Assembly (NCBI RefSeq): GCF_000010805.1
Contig: NC_012522.1
Coordinates: forward strand, 1,674,001-1,738,000
Direction of reading: 5' to 3'
Length of the DNA: 64,000 nt
Source of the DNA: Rhodococcus opacus B4
GTDB lineage: Bacteria > Actinomycetota > Actinomycetes > Mycobacteriales > Mycobacteriaceae
Under the pieces are notes generated by a model, which was not told the DNA's origin, did no database searches, and saw only the letters and a program-made list of their open reading frames with translations. The position numbers and the translations under genes were made by a program. Below, one piece after another: positions 25,566 to 32,572 of the stretch (position 1 is the stretch's first letter; each line of letters starts with the position of its first letter).

Positions 25566-26207
25566 GTGATCGCACCACTCGTCGACTGGCTGAATTCGGC
25601 CGCGGTGACATCGTTCGGAACCACGACGAGCTGGGCCGAAGTCCTCGGGTTCGCGTCGGGCGCGGTGTGCGTCTGGCTCGTCGCCCGGCAATCCGCCTGG
25701 AACTGGCCGATCGGAATCGCGAACAACCTGGTCTGGATCCTGCTGTTCTACGCAGCCGGACTCTTCGCCGACTCGGCCCTCCAACTGGTCTACATCGCGC
25801 TCGCCGTGGCCGGGTGGACCCGGTGGATCCGCGGCCGTGCCGGAAACCCGTTGCCCGTCACCGGAACGTCGCCGGAAGAATGGAGGTGGCTCGCCGGAGC
25901 CGGCGTCGTCGGCACTGCCGCCTTGACCGTGCTTCTGCACACGGCGACGTCGTCCACGGTCCCGTTCTGGGACGCCGTCACCACAGCCCTGTCGCTGCTG
26001 GCCACCTGGGGACAGGTGAACAAGCGCTGGGAATCGTGGGTGCTGTGGATTGCGGCCGATCTCGTCTACGTCCCGCTGTACCTGCACAAGGGCCTGACGC
26101 TGACGGCCCTGCTGTACGTCGGCTTCCTCGCGCTCTGCGTCCGCGGGCTCCTCGCGTGGCGCAGGTCTTCGGAACTCCCCGCCCCCGCGACGACCGCGGG
26201 CAGGTGA
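25566..26207 (+). CDS. pnuC: Nicotinamide riboside transporter PnuC
   Basis: A 213-residue membrane protein with about seven hydrophobic helices. The PnuC signature is visible: WNWPIGIANNLVWILLFYA and QVNKRWESWVLWIAADLVYV, where Trp/Asn residues bind nicotinamide riboside in known structures. It imports the riboside by facilitated diffusion, trapped by phosphorylation. The GTG start has AAGGAG 6 bases upstream. It is the first gene of pnuC-nadR-nrtR and sits directly behind the twin operators. Confidence 0.9.
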   Translation: MIAPLVDWLNSAAVTSFGTTTSWAEVLGFASGAVCVWLVARQSAWNWPIGIANNLVWILLFYAAGLFADSALQLVYIALAVAGWTRWIRGRAGNPLPVTGTSPEEWRWLAGAGVVGTAALTVLLHTATSSTVPFWDAVTTALSLLATWGQVNKRWESWVLWIAADLVYVPLYLHKGLTLTALLYVGFLALCVRGLLAWRRSSELPAPATTAGR

Positions 26208-27298
26208 CCGACATGCACGACAACGCACTCGTGATCGGAAAGTTCTATCCCCCGCACGCCGGGCACCACCTGCTGATCCGGGAGGCGGCGCGGGTCGCCG
26301 CCCGGGTCACGGTGGTGGTGATGGCGTCCCGGGTCGAGTCGATTCCCTTGGCGGACAGAGTGTCCTGCCTCGCCGAGTCGCATGCGCGGGACCGCACGGT
26401 GACCGTGACCGGCATCGCGTGCGACGCCCCGATGGACCTCGCTTCGCGACCGGTGTGGGCCGCCCAGGTGGCGTGCATGCGCGCCGCGGTGCGACAGGTC
26501 ACCGGCATTGCCGTCGACGTGGTCGTGTCGAGCGAGAAGTACGGCGACGAACTCGCCCGCTGGTTCGACGCCGTCCACGTCCCCGTCGACCCCGAGCGGG
26601 TCCGGTTTCCGATCTCGGGAACCGCCTGCCGAGGTGACCTCGCCGGCAACTGGGAACACCTCGACGCGCCTGCACAAGCGCTGCTGACCACCCGGATCGT
26701 GGTACTCGGCGCAGAATCTACCGGCACCACCACCGTCAGTCACGCACTGGCGCAGCACTTCCGGTCCCGGGGCGGGATCTGGCAGCGCACGCACTGGGTT
26801 CCGGAATACGGTCGAACGGCAACTGCGGACAAACTGGCGAGAGCCCGCGCCACCGACACGGCCGCCGGCGTCGACGACCTCGTGTGGACCGGGCAGGATT
26901 TCGCCGACATCGCCCGCATCCAGAACGAGTGGGAGGAAGCGGCGGCGCGATCGGGGTCGCCCGTGACGATCTGCGACACCGATGCCGAAGCGACCACCGT
27001 GTGGGAGCGGCGCTACCTCGGCCCCGACAGCACCCGGGCGGAAGAGCACCGACCGGGACGCCACGCCTTGTACCTCGTTACCGACCACGTCGGTGTCCCC
27101 TTCGTGCAGGATGGGTTGCGTGACGGAGAGTCGATCCGGGAGGAGATGACTGGGTGGTTCGTCGATGCACTCACCACCGCCGGGCGGTCGTGGGTGATGC
27201 TGACCGGGAGCCGGGCAGAGCGCCTCCACCTCGCGACGCAGGTCACCGAACAGGCACTCGCCCACCGATCGACGTTCGCCGCACCACTGGAAGGTTGA
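26204..27298 (+). CDS. nadR: NadR-like NMN adenylyltransferase / ribosylnicotinamide kinase
   Basis: A 364-residue bifunctional protein. Residues 8-21 (ALVIGKFYPPHAGH) are the nucleotidyltransferase HxGH site, which makes NAD from NMN. The second half, from about residue 160, is the P-loop kinase that would phosphorylate nicotinamide riboside. Its loop reads GAESTGTTT, lacking the usual Lys (GK[ST]). There is no HTH domain, unlike the enterobacterial repressor form. The GTG at 26204 overlaps the pnuC stop; ATG 26213 with AGGTGA upstream is an alternative start. Confidence 0.88.
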   Translation: MTDMHDNALVIGKFYPPHAGHHLLIREAARVAARVTVVVMASRVESIPLADRVSCLAESHARDRTVTVTGIACDAPMDLASRPVWAAQVACMRAAVRQVTGIAVDVVVSSEKYGDELARWFDAVHVPVDPERVRFPISGTACRGDLAGNWEHLDAPAQALLTTRIVVLGAESTGTTTVSHALAQHFRSRGGIWQRTHWVPEYGRTATADKLARARATDTAAGVDDLVWTGQDFADIARIQNEWEEAAARSGSPVTICDTDAEATTVWERRYLGPDSTRAEEHRPGRHALYLVTDHVGVPFVQDGLRDGESIREEMTGWFVDALTTAGRSWVMLTGSRAERLHLATQVTEQALAHRSTFAAPLEG

Positions 27299-27300
27299 CA

Positions 27301-27996
27301 GTGTACGACGCAACCGAATATCCACCGTTCGCCGTGACCGTCGATCTCGCGATGTTCACGCTGCGCGGCCCCTCGCTGTCCGTCCTGCTGGTCCGGCGCG
27401 GCGAGGAACCGTTCCAGGGGATGCCCGCGCTGCCCGGGGGTTTCGTTCACGCGGACGAGTCGGCGGAGGTCGCGGCGCGGCGCGAACTGGCGGAGGAGAC
27501 CGGGCTCGACAGCTTTCCCGGTCACCTCGAGCAGTTGGCGACGTACAGCGAGCCCGGCCGCGACCCGCGCATGCGGGTCGTCTCGGTGGTGTTCGTGGCA
27601 TTCGCGCCGAATCTGCCGGAGCCGTCCGCCGGCTCCGACGCCGCCGACGCCTTCTGGATTCCGATCGGGGACGCCCTACGCGAGTCGCTGGCGTTCGACC
27701 ACGCGCAGATTCTCGCCGACGCCCTCGAGCGGGTGCGCTCGAAGCTCGAATACACGACTTTGGCAACCCATTTCGTGGAGTCCCCGTTCTCGATCCGGGA
27801 CCTCCAGACGGTGTACGAGGCCGTGTGGGACATGACGTGGGACCGCGCGAACTTCCGCCGCAAGGTCCTGGGAACGCGAGGGTTCGTCGAACCCGTCGAG
27901 GGGGTGGCCGACGCCGCGTCCACGGGCGGCAGGCGCGCCCAGCTGTACCGGCCGGGCGACGCCACTACCCTGCACCCGCCGATCCCCCGCCCGTGA
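27301..27996 (+). CDS. nrtR: NrtR-type Nudix-related regulator of NAD metabolism
   Basis: A 231-residue protein. An N-terminal Nudix domain carries an intact box GX5EX7REUXEEXGU at residues 47-69. The C-terminal winged-helix region (FVESPFSIRDLQTVYEAVW, then NFRRKVLGTRGFVEP) is the DNA-binding part of NrtR. NrtR senses ADP-ribose and represses NAD genes. It follows nadR by 2 bases, with GGAAGG before the GTG. It is probably the protein that binds the two palindromes upstream of pnuC. Its stop codon lies inside a palindromic repeat. Confidence 0.87.
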   Translation: MYDATEYPPFAVTVDLAMFTLRGPSLSVLLVRRGEEPFQGMPALPGGFVHADESAEVAARRELAEETGLDSFPGHLEQLATYSEPGRDPRMRVVSVVFVAFAPNLPEPSAGSDAADAFWIPIGDALRESLAFDHAQILADALERVRSKLEYTTLATHFVESPFSIRDLQTVYEAVWDMTWDRANFRRKVLGTRGFVEPVEGVADAASTGGRRAQLYRPGDATTLHPPIPRP

Positions 27997-28035
27997 GTAC
28001 TTGTTAACCGCCGGCGGTTAAGAAGTACTCACGGG
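27990..28035. repeat. 46-bp palindromic element, copy 2, holding the stop codons of both convergent genes
   Basis: Arms 27990-28011 and 28014-28035 with centre CG and one mismatch, beginning CCCGTGAGTACTTGTTAACC. Both arms contain the TGAGTAC block. The nrtR stop (27994-27996) and the stop of the minus-strand gene (28029-28031) are the two mirror TGA triplets of the element. It probably also forms a bidirectional terminator hairpin. Confidence 0.85.
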
Positions 28036-28478
28036 TGGCGGAGCCGCACCACGAGCAGGAACGCGCCCCCGGCCGCGTCGATCTGCGTCTCGACGTTCAG
28101 TTCCGGTGCGAGACGGGACAACCGGTCGAGCAACCATTCCGACGCATCCTCGGCGTCCGATCTGCCCGGGCACCGCGCCACCGCCACCCGCCCACCCTTA
28201 CGGCCGAGTTGTTCGACGACACCGATGATCGGGGCGGGATCGACGACGAACAACCGGTCGGGCCACGGCACGACCGGTTTGACGGCGCCCTTCTTGGTGT
28301 TGCACGCACGGTGAGCGAGGCGTTCGACGCCGCCCTTCGCCTTGGCCTTCTTCGCGGTGACGACACTGTCGATGCTGGGGCCGCGCGGGTCGTTGACCGA
28401 CATGTCGGGATCTACCGGTTCGTCACACAACCAACAGCGCCACGATTCGCGGTCGCCGACCTCTCGAAGAGTGCTCAT
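28029..28478 (-). CDS. HNH-like zinc-binding protein
   Basis: A 149-residue protein. The N-terminal half has CWLC, then about 35 residues later HRACNTKKG, the CxxC...HxxxCN pattern of HNH endonuclease-type zinc sites. The expected HNH catalytic His may be replaced; the segment between reads DPRGPSIDSVVTAKK. The C-terminal half (about 75-149) has no known domain. ATG 28478 (MSTLREV) was chosen over an upstream TTG. It is convergent with nrtR, and its stop lies within the palindromic repeat. Function uncertain. Confidence 0.6.
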   Translation of the reverse strand: MSTLREVGDRESWRCWLCDEPVDPDMSVNDPRGPSIDSVVTAKKAKAKGGVERLAHRACNTKKGAVKPVVPWPDRLFVVDPAPIIGVVEQLGRKGGRVAVARCPGRSDAEDASEWLLDRLSRLAPELNVETQIDAAGGAFLLVVRLRHP

Positions 28479-28489
28479 GGGCGCCAACG

Positions 28490-29005
28490 CTACCCGTGGG
28501 CTTGGACGGGATCGAAGCCGGAGATCAGCCAGTCGTCACCGGACTTGGTCAGTTCGACGGCGATGCTCGTCTGCGTCACCGCCGGTTCCGGCTTCGCGGC
28601 GCTGGTGGTGGTTTGGTCGACGAACAGCAGCACCGTGGCTGTGTCGGCCGCCACCTCGACCGGACCGGACGCTGCCACCGTGGCCTGCGTGGCGACCCGA
28701 CTCTCCTTCGCCGCCGGGACGACGACGTCCGTCGTGAACTGCGTGTAATAGTCGAGGAACTCCCCGGTCAGGCGTGCCTTCGCGGCGCCGACGTCGTTCT
28801 CCACCGTGTCCGGCCCGTACGACAGCAGGGCGACCGCGCCCTGCGACGCGGTGTCGGTGACGGCGGCGCGAACGGTGTCGTCGACACGCTGGTCGGGCCG
28901 GTACAGCGTGACGTACAGCACCCCGGCGAGCACCGCCGTGACGACGGTGAGCGCGCCGAGGATCAGGAGGAGCCTGCGCGACTTCGGCGCTGCGTCGGTA
29001 CTCAC
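28490..29005 (-). CDS. Mce-associated membrane protein (orphan pair, second gene)
   Basis: A 171-residue single-pass protein: short cytoplasmic N terminus, one membrane segment (about residues 11-32, LLLILGALTVVTAVLAGVLY) and an extracytoplasmic alpha/beta domain with TVEND and DWLISGFDPV near the end. This is the Mas/Omam type, which stabilises or aids Mce lipid importers in mycobacteria. No mce operon lies nearby. GTG at 29005 overlaps the upstream paralogue's stop by 4 bases. Confidence 0.75.
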   Translation of the reverse strand: MSTDAAPKSRRLLLILGALTVVTAVLAGVLYVTLYRPDQRVDDTVRAAVTDTASQGAVALLSYGPDTVENDVGAAKARLTGEFLDYYTQFTTDVVVPAAKESRVATQATVAASGPVEVAADTATVLLFVDQTTTSAAKPEPAVTQTSIAVELTKSGDDWLISGFDPVQAHG

Positions 29006-29529
29006 TGCACGAACCCCGCCTTCACGATCTTGTACGTGCCGTCCTCGAGTTGCATCGTGACCCGCATCCTCTGACCACGGGGCTCTTCGGCGGCCCCACC
29101 CGCATTCGACACCTTCTGGGCGACCGCGACGAGCACGTCGGCGGAGTCGCCGTCCTGCCTCTCGATCGCGGCCTGGCGCACCTCCCCCACCGATTTGACC
29201 CGAGCCTCCTGCATGACCGCGATGAGATCCTTCGAGCGGGCTTCGAACTCGTCGCGGAATTCGCCGGCCGAGCCGTCGAGCACCTTCTGCACGTCTTCGT
29301 CGGCCCGCTCGAAATCCATCGTCGTCAGATTCACGACGCCCTGGCGCGCGGCGTCCACGATCTCGGACCGCTGCTGCGCCTCCTGCTCCGCCTGCCGGTG
29401 CGTGTAACCGAAGTAGCCGCTCACCGCGAGGAACGCGAGCGCGAGAACGGACAGAATCGCCACACCTGCGGTGACGGCGGGCGTCCGGGGCTCGGGGGCA
29501 GCGTCCTCGTCGGGGGCCACTTCCACCAT
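29002..29529 (-). CDS. Mce-associated membrane protein (orphan pair, first gene)
   Basis: A 175-residue membrane protein of the same type as the gene it precedes: acidic cytoplasmic N terminus, a membrane segment (about 26-47, AGVAILSVLALAFLAVSGYF) and an extracytoplasmic domain ending in YKIVKAGFVQ. Residues 55-110 form helices with NLTTMDFERADEDV, characteristic of the family. ATG 29529 follows AAAGGAA; the longer frame to 29571 lacks a ribosome-binding site. It probably works with the overlapping paralogue as an accessory of an Mce lipid transporter encoded elsewhere. Confidence 0.77.
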   Translation of the reverse strand: MVEVAPDEDAAPEPRTPAVTAGVAILSVLALAFLAVSGYFGYTHRQAEQEAQQRSEIVDAARQGVVNLTTMDFERADEDVQKVLDGSAGEFRDEFEARSKDLIAVMQEARVKSVGEVRQAAIERQDGDSADVLVAVAQKVSNAGGAAEEPRGQRMRVTMQLEDGTYKIVKAGFVQ

Positions 29530-29716
29530 GGGGTTCCTTTCGTCGCGCCTTACCTCTGTTACCTGGATCACGTCATGCTACCGGGTAGTCATATCAAATA
29601 TTTTTCGCATCGGCACCTCGGCAGATCCGTGGGCGGAAAGGCGCGTGGGAGACCCCGCGTACCGCCCGTGATCATTACTGTTGAGGAGAAGGCAGGCGAC
29701 TCGAAGGGGATCCACG

Positions 29717-30178
29717 ATGACCAGCGATTCAGGCGCACGCAGCCGCGTGCAGTTCGGTGCCGGGGCGACTCCGGAACTCGTCAGTTCCGAGGGACGGACC
29801 ATCATCGCGGACGCCGTCGTCGCCAAGATCGCCGGCATCGCCACACGTGAGATCAACGGCGTCTACGACGTGGGCGGCGGCACCGCGCGTGCCGTCGGCG
29901 CCCTCCGGGACCGGATACCCGGTGCCCGCGTCAACCACGCCCAGGGCGTCGCCGTCGAAGTCGGGGAGAAACAGGCCGCCATCGACATCGGTATCGTCGC
30001 CGAATACGGCGTCGCACTGCACGAACTCGCGGTCGGCATCCGGCGCAACGTCATTGCGGCCGTCGAGCGCATGACCGGACTCGAAGTGACCGAAGTGAAC
30101 ATCACCGTCTTCGATGTCATGCTTTTCGACGAATCCGAGGCCGCGTCCGAGCTCGACGGCAAACCGAGGGTGCAGTGA
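29717..30178 (+). CDS. Asp23/Gls24-family envelope stress protein
   Basis: A 153-residue Asp23/Gls24-domain protein (EGRTIIADAVVAKIAGIATR, then VEVGEKQAAIDIGIVAEYGV and VTEVNITVFDV). These alkaline-shock proteins are cytoplasmic but are tethered to the membrane by AmaP-like anchors. AAGGGGA precedes the ATG. It heads a five-gene cluster with GTGA, ATGA or short overlaps throughout. An AT-rich stretch near 29589-29606 and TACTGT near 29677 are the likely promoter region. Confidence 0.88.
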   Translation: MTSDSGARSRVQFGAGATPELVSSEGRTIIADAVVAKIAGIATREINGVYDVGGGTARAVGALRDRIPGARVNHAQGVAVEVGEKQAAIDIGIVAEYGVALHELAVGIRRNVIAAVERMTGLEVTEVNITVFDVMLFDESEAASELDGKPRVQ

Positions 30179-30489
30179 CCGGACCGCTCGCACCGGACAC
30201 CCACGCGGAGGACATCTCCGAACGCATCGTCGCCGCCGTCCTCGCGACCCCCGGAGTGGCAGCGATGCACGGCGGCGCATTCGGCGAAGTCGCGACATAC
30301 CTGCCCGGACGCCGGGTGACCGGGGTGACCGTGGGCCCCACGTCCTGTGCCGTCCATGTCGCGGCGCGCTACCCCGCCAACGTCGTCGACACCGCCGACA
30401 GGGTGCGGGCCGCAGTGGAAGCGCTGGTGGACGTCCCCGTCGACGTGATCATCGAAGATCTCCTGACAGAGACAGGACAAGCTCAATGA
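30175..30489 (+). CDS. Small Asp23-like companion protein
   Basis: A 104-residue protein that starts by a GTGA overlap with the Asp23 gene. The order of elements (ISERIVAAVLATPGVAAMHG, then VTVGPTSCAVHVAARYPANV and VPVDVIIEDL) follows the Asp23 fold in shortened form. It is probably a paralogous partner rather than an enzyme. It has no signal peptide or membrane segment and overlaps the next gene by ATGA. Confidence 0.65.
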   Translation: MTGPLAPDTHAEDISERIVAAVLATPGVAAMHGGAFGEVATYLPGRRVTGVTVGPTSCAVHVAARYPANVVDTADRVRAAVEALVDVPVDVIIEDLLTETGQAQ

Positions 30490-30665
30490 ACAGCACAATC
30501 ACAGGCCTGATCGTCGGATTGCTCCTCGCCATCGCCGGTATCCTCGGCGGTTTCAGCGGATTCGTCTTCGCCGTCCTGCTCGGCGCGCTGGGTATGGCCG
30601 TCGGCGCGCACCGCGACGGGCACCTCGATCTCGGTGCCATCCTCCGAAGCCGCGGCCGTGGCTGA
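30486..30665 (+). CDS. Small membrane protein, DUF2273-like
   Basis: A 59-residue protein with two closely spaced hydrophobic segments (about residues 4-22 and 24-42, LIVGLLLAIAGILGG and FVFAVLLGALGMAVG) and a basic tail RSRGRG. Small DUF2273 proteins of this size accompany Asp23 and AmaP in Firmicutes and Actinobacteria and are thought to help anchor the Asp23 layer. It overlaps its upstream neighbour by ATGA and the downstream gene by about 8 bases. Confidence 0.7.
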   Translation: MNSTITGLIVGLLLAIAGILGGFSGFVFAVLLGALGMAVGAHRDGHLDLGAILRSRGRG

Positions 30666-31638
30666 ACCGTCCACCGCGCCCCCCGCCGGCCCCCGGGACG
30701 ACGCGGCGCTCGACGACACCGCCCAGCGCGGCGAGTTGGTCATCAAGGAACGCGCCGTCGTGAAGATCGCCGTCGCCGCGGCGCTCCAGGTGCCCGGCGT
30801 CGTCAAGCAGTCCGGCGGACTGTCGCGGCTGACGGGCCGGGAACTCCCCCGCGCCGACGTCTCGACGGGAGCGGACGCCGTCGCGATCAACCTGTACATC
30901 GCGGTGCAGTGGCCGTGCCACCTCGATCTGCTGGGTCGCAGGCTCCGCGCGCAGGTCCACCGCCAGGTCGCGCAGATGACCGGCATGCCGGTCATCGAAC
31001 TCAACATCGTGGTCGTCGGAACGGAATCCACGTCGCCCGAAGACAGCGGGGCCGACAGCCTCTACTCCGAACAGGGCGATCCGACGGTGCCGCCCGCACC
31101 GGTGGCGCCGATCCGGCCACGCACGCCGCGCGCGACGCCCGCCGCCGTGCCCGCCGCGATCGTCGTCGCGGTCGCCGCCCTCGGTCTCGCAGTCGTCGCC
31201 GCGCGCGAACTGCTCATCATGCGCGGCACCTTCGCCAACGCGCCATGGATCCGCAACACCGCGCAATGGCTGGGCCGGCTGCACTGGTCCGACTGGATCG
31301 TCCCCGTCGCCGTCGGCGCGATCGTGCTGGGAATCGTGTTCATCGTCGCCGCCCTCAAACCGCGGCCGCGCACCCACCTGCCCCTCGCGGTGGGTGACAC
31401 CCCGATCGTCTGGCTGCGCCCCACCGACCTCGCCCGCAATTCCAGTAGTCACGCCAACACCGTCCCCGGGGTGCTGTCGGCGCACACGACAGTCGACCGC
31501 AAGCACGTCACCGTCCGCGTGGTGCGCACCGAGTCGACACCCGCCGCAGATGTGGCCATCTCCGTCCGCGAGGCCGTGGAGCCGACGCTGTCGCTGCTCG
31601 GCACGTCCCCCGAACTCCGAGTGCAGGTGAAGCCGTGA
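30658..31638 (+). CDS. Asp23-domain membrane protein with DUF6286-like C terminus
   Basis: A fusion-type protein of about 326 residues. The first part (to about 135) is an Asp23/Gls24 domain (KERAVVKIAVAAALQVPGVV, then INLYIAVQWPCHLDLLG). A Pro-rich linker follows, then two membrane segments (about 158-176 and 212-236) and a cytoplasmic C-terminal domain similar to that of the next gene. It would tie the Asp23 layer to the membrane. GTG 30658 gives an 8-base overlap; GTG 30634 is an alternative. Confidence 0.72.
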   Translation: MAEPSTAPPAGPRDDAALDDTAQRGELVIKERAVVKIAVAAALQVPGVVKQSGGLSRLTGRELPRADVSTGADAVAINLYIAVQWPCHLDLLGRRLRAQVHRQVAQMTGMPVIELNIVVVGTESTSPEDSGADSLYSEQGDPTVPPAPVAPIRPRTPRATPAAVPAAIVVAVAALGLAVVAARELLIMRGTFANAPWIRNTAQWLGRLHWSDWIVPVAVGAIVLGIVFIVAALKPRPRTHLPLAVGDTPIVWLRPTDLARNSSSHANTVPGVLSAHTTVDRKHVTVRVVRTESTPAADVAISVREAVEPTLSLLGTSPELRVQVKP

Positions 31639-32210
31639 CGCATCGGACCGCCGCAGTCAACCGGCTGATCGTCCTGCTCGTCGGGCTCGCGCTCCTCGGA
31701 TTCGGCGCGTACGCCATCGCCTGGGACCTGCAGGTTCCGATCGTCCGGGAGTGGGTGTCGCGGTACGACCGCGCACGCGTCACCGCGCTTCCCGACCAGG
31801 ACTGGTGGGGCTGGGCCCTCGCCGCGACAGTTGTCGTGGGACTGGTCTTCGGGATCGTGCTCCTCGCACTCGACCTCACCCGACGGCGCACGTCCCCCGT
31901 CGCCGTACCGGATCGCGAATCGGGCACCTACGTCACTGTCGACCTGGGCTCCCTTGCGGGCGGGGTCGCCGCCGAACTCGGCCAGTACCCCGGGGTCCGG
32001 CAGACGCGGGCCCGCGCCGTCGTCGAACGTGGGCTCCCCACCCTGTCGATCGTCGTGACCGCCGACCCGACCCTCGACATCCACGACTTCACCCGCAAGT
32101 CGGAGGACGTCGCATCGTGGGTCGCGTCGACACTCGGCAGTGAACCGGTCGCCACCCAGGTGCTGCTCCACCTCGATCGCGCCGACCAGCCGGTACACAC
32201 CGAAAGCTGA
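31635..32210 (+). CDS. AmaP/DUF6286-like membrane anchor of the Asp23 cluster
   Basis: A 191-residue protein with two membrane segments (about residues 8-30 and 60-82) and a C-terminal cytoplasmic domain (about 95-191) related to the C-terminal part of the preceding protein. The topology matches AmaP, which anchors Asp23 to the membrane in Staphylococcus. GTG overlaps the previous stop by 4 bases. It is the last gene of the cluster; a 33-bp gap with its own -10 element separates it from the next gene. Confidence 0.72.
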   Translation: MTHRTAAVNRLIVLLVGLALLGFGAYAIAWDLQVPIVREWVSRYDRARVTALPDQDWWGWALAATVVVGLVFGIVLLALDLTRRRTSPVAVPDRESGTYVTVDLGSLAGGVAAELGQYPGVRQTRARAVVERGLPTLSIVVTADPTLDIHDFTRKSEDVASWVASTLGSEPVATQVLLHLDRADQPVHTES

Positions 32211-32231
32211 TACGGGACGGTCCGGGCTCGG

Positions 32232-32243
32232 TAGGTTCTCGCC
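32232..32243 (+). promoter_or_regulatory. Putative leaderless -10 for the YciI-like gene
   Basis: TAGGTT (32232-32237) followed by CTCGCC and ATG at 32244. No Shine-Dalgarno sequence is present. Confidence 0.4.
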
Positions 32244-32516
32244 ATGGAGTATGTGGTGTTCTACGCAACCGATCGCGCCGCCGCCGACCGGATTCCAGAG
32301 GTGTATCCACGGCACCGGGAGTACCTCGACGCATTCGCCGCGGACGGCGGGATCCTCGGGATCGGACCGTTCGACGACCCGGCGAGCAACGGCTCGATGG
32401 CCGTGTTCAGCAGCCGCGAACGGGCGGCACAGTTCATCGCACACGACCCGTTCGTCCTCGAAGGGATCGCCCATCCCAGCGACATCCGGGAGTGGGACGC
32501 GCTGAACTACCGCTGA
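32244..32516 (+). CDS. YciI-family protein
   Basis: A 90-residue YciI/YCII-fold protein: VVFYATDRA at the start, HREYLDAFAADGGILGIGPF in the middle and FVLEGIAHPSDIREW at the end. The central His-Asp region is where family members place their putative active site. YciI proteins resemble muconolactone isomerases and chlorite dismutase-related folds, but most have no known reaction. It is a single gene, convergent with tuf, with a shared hairpin between them. Confidence 0.8.
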   Translation: MEYVVFYATDRAAADRIPEVYPRHREYLDAFAADGGILGIGPFDDPASNGSMAVFSSRERAAQFIAHDPFVLEGIAHPSDIREWDALNYR

Positions 32517-32560
32517 AACGCCGATGGCGCCCACCCCGGAGGGTGAGCGCCATCGGCGTT
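32517..32560. terminator. Strong hairpin terminator of tuf, bidirectional
   Basis: A perfect 14-bp stem (AACGCCGATGGCGC at 32517-32530 with its complement at 32547-32560), continued after a one-base mismatch by CACCC/GGGTG around a CGGA loop. It lies 12 bases beyond the tuf stop and 1 base beyond the YciI-like gene, so it can serve both convergent transcripts. Confidence 0.85.
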
Positions 32561-32572
32561 GGTGAAGCTAGA

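Noticed and set aside
23053-28035. The two palindromes as a CRISPR array or as ends of one mobile element.
   Set aside because: They are single palindromes 4.9 kb apart around ordinary metabolic genes, with no spacers, cas genes or transposase between them.
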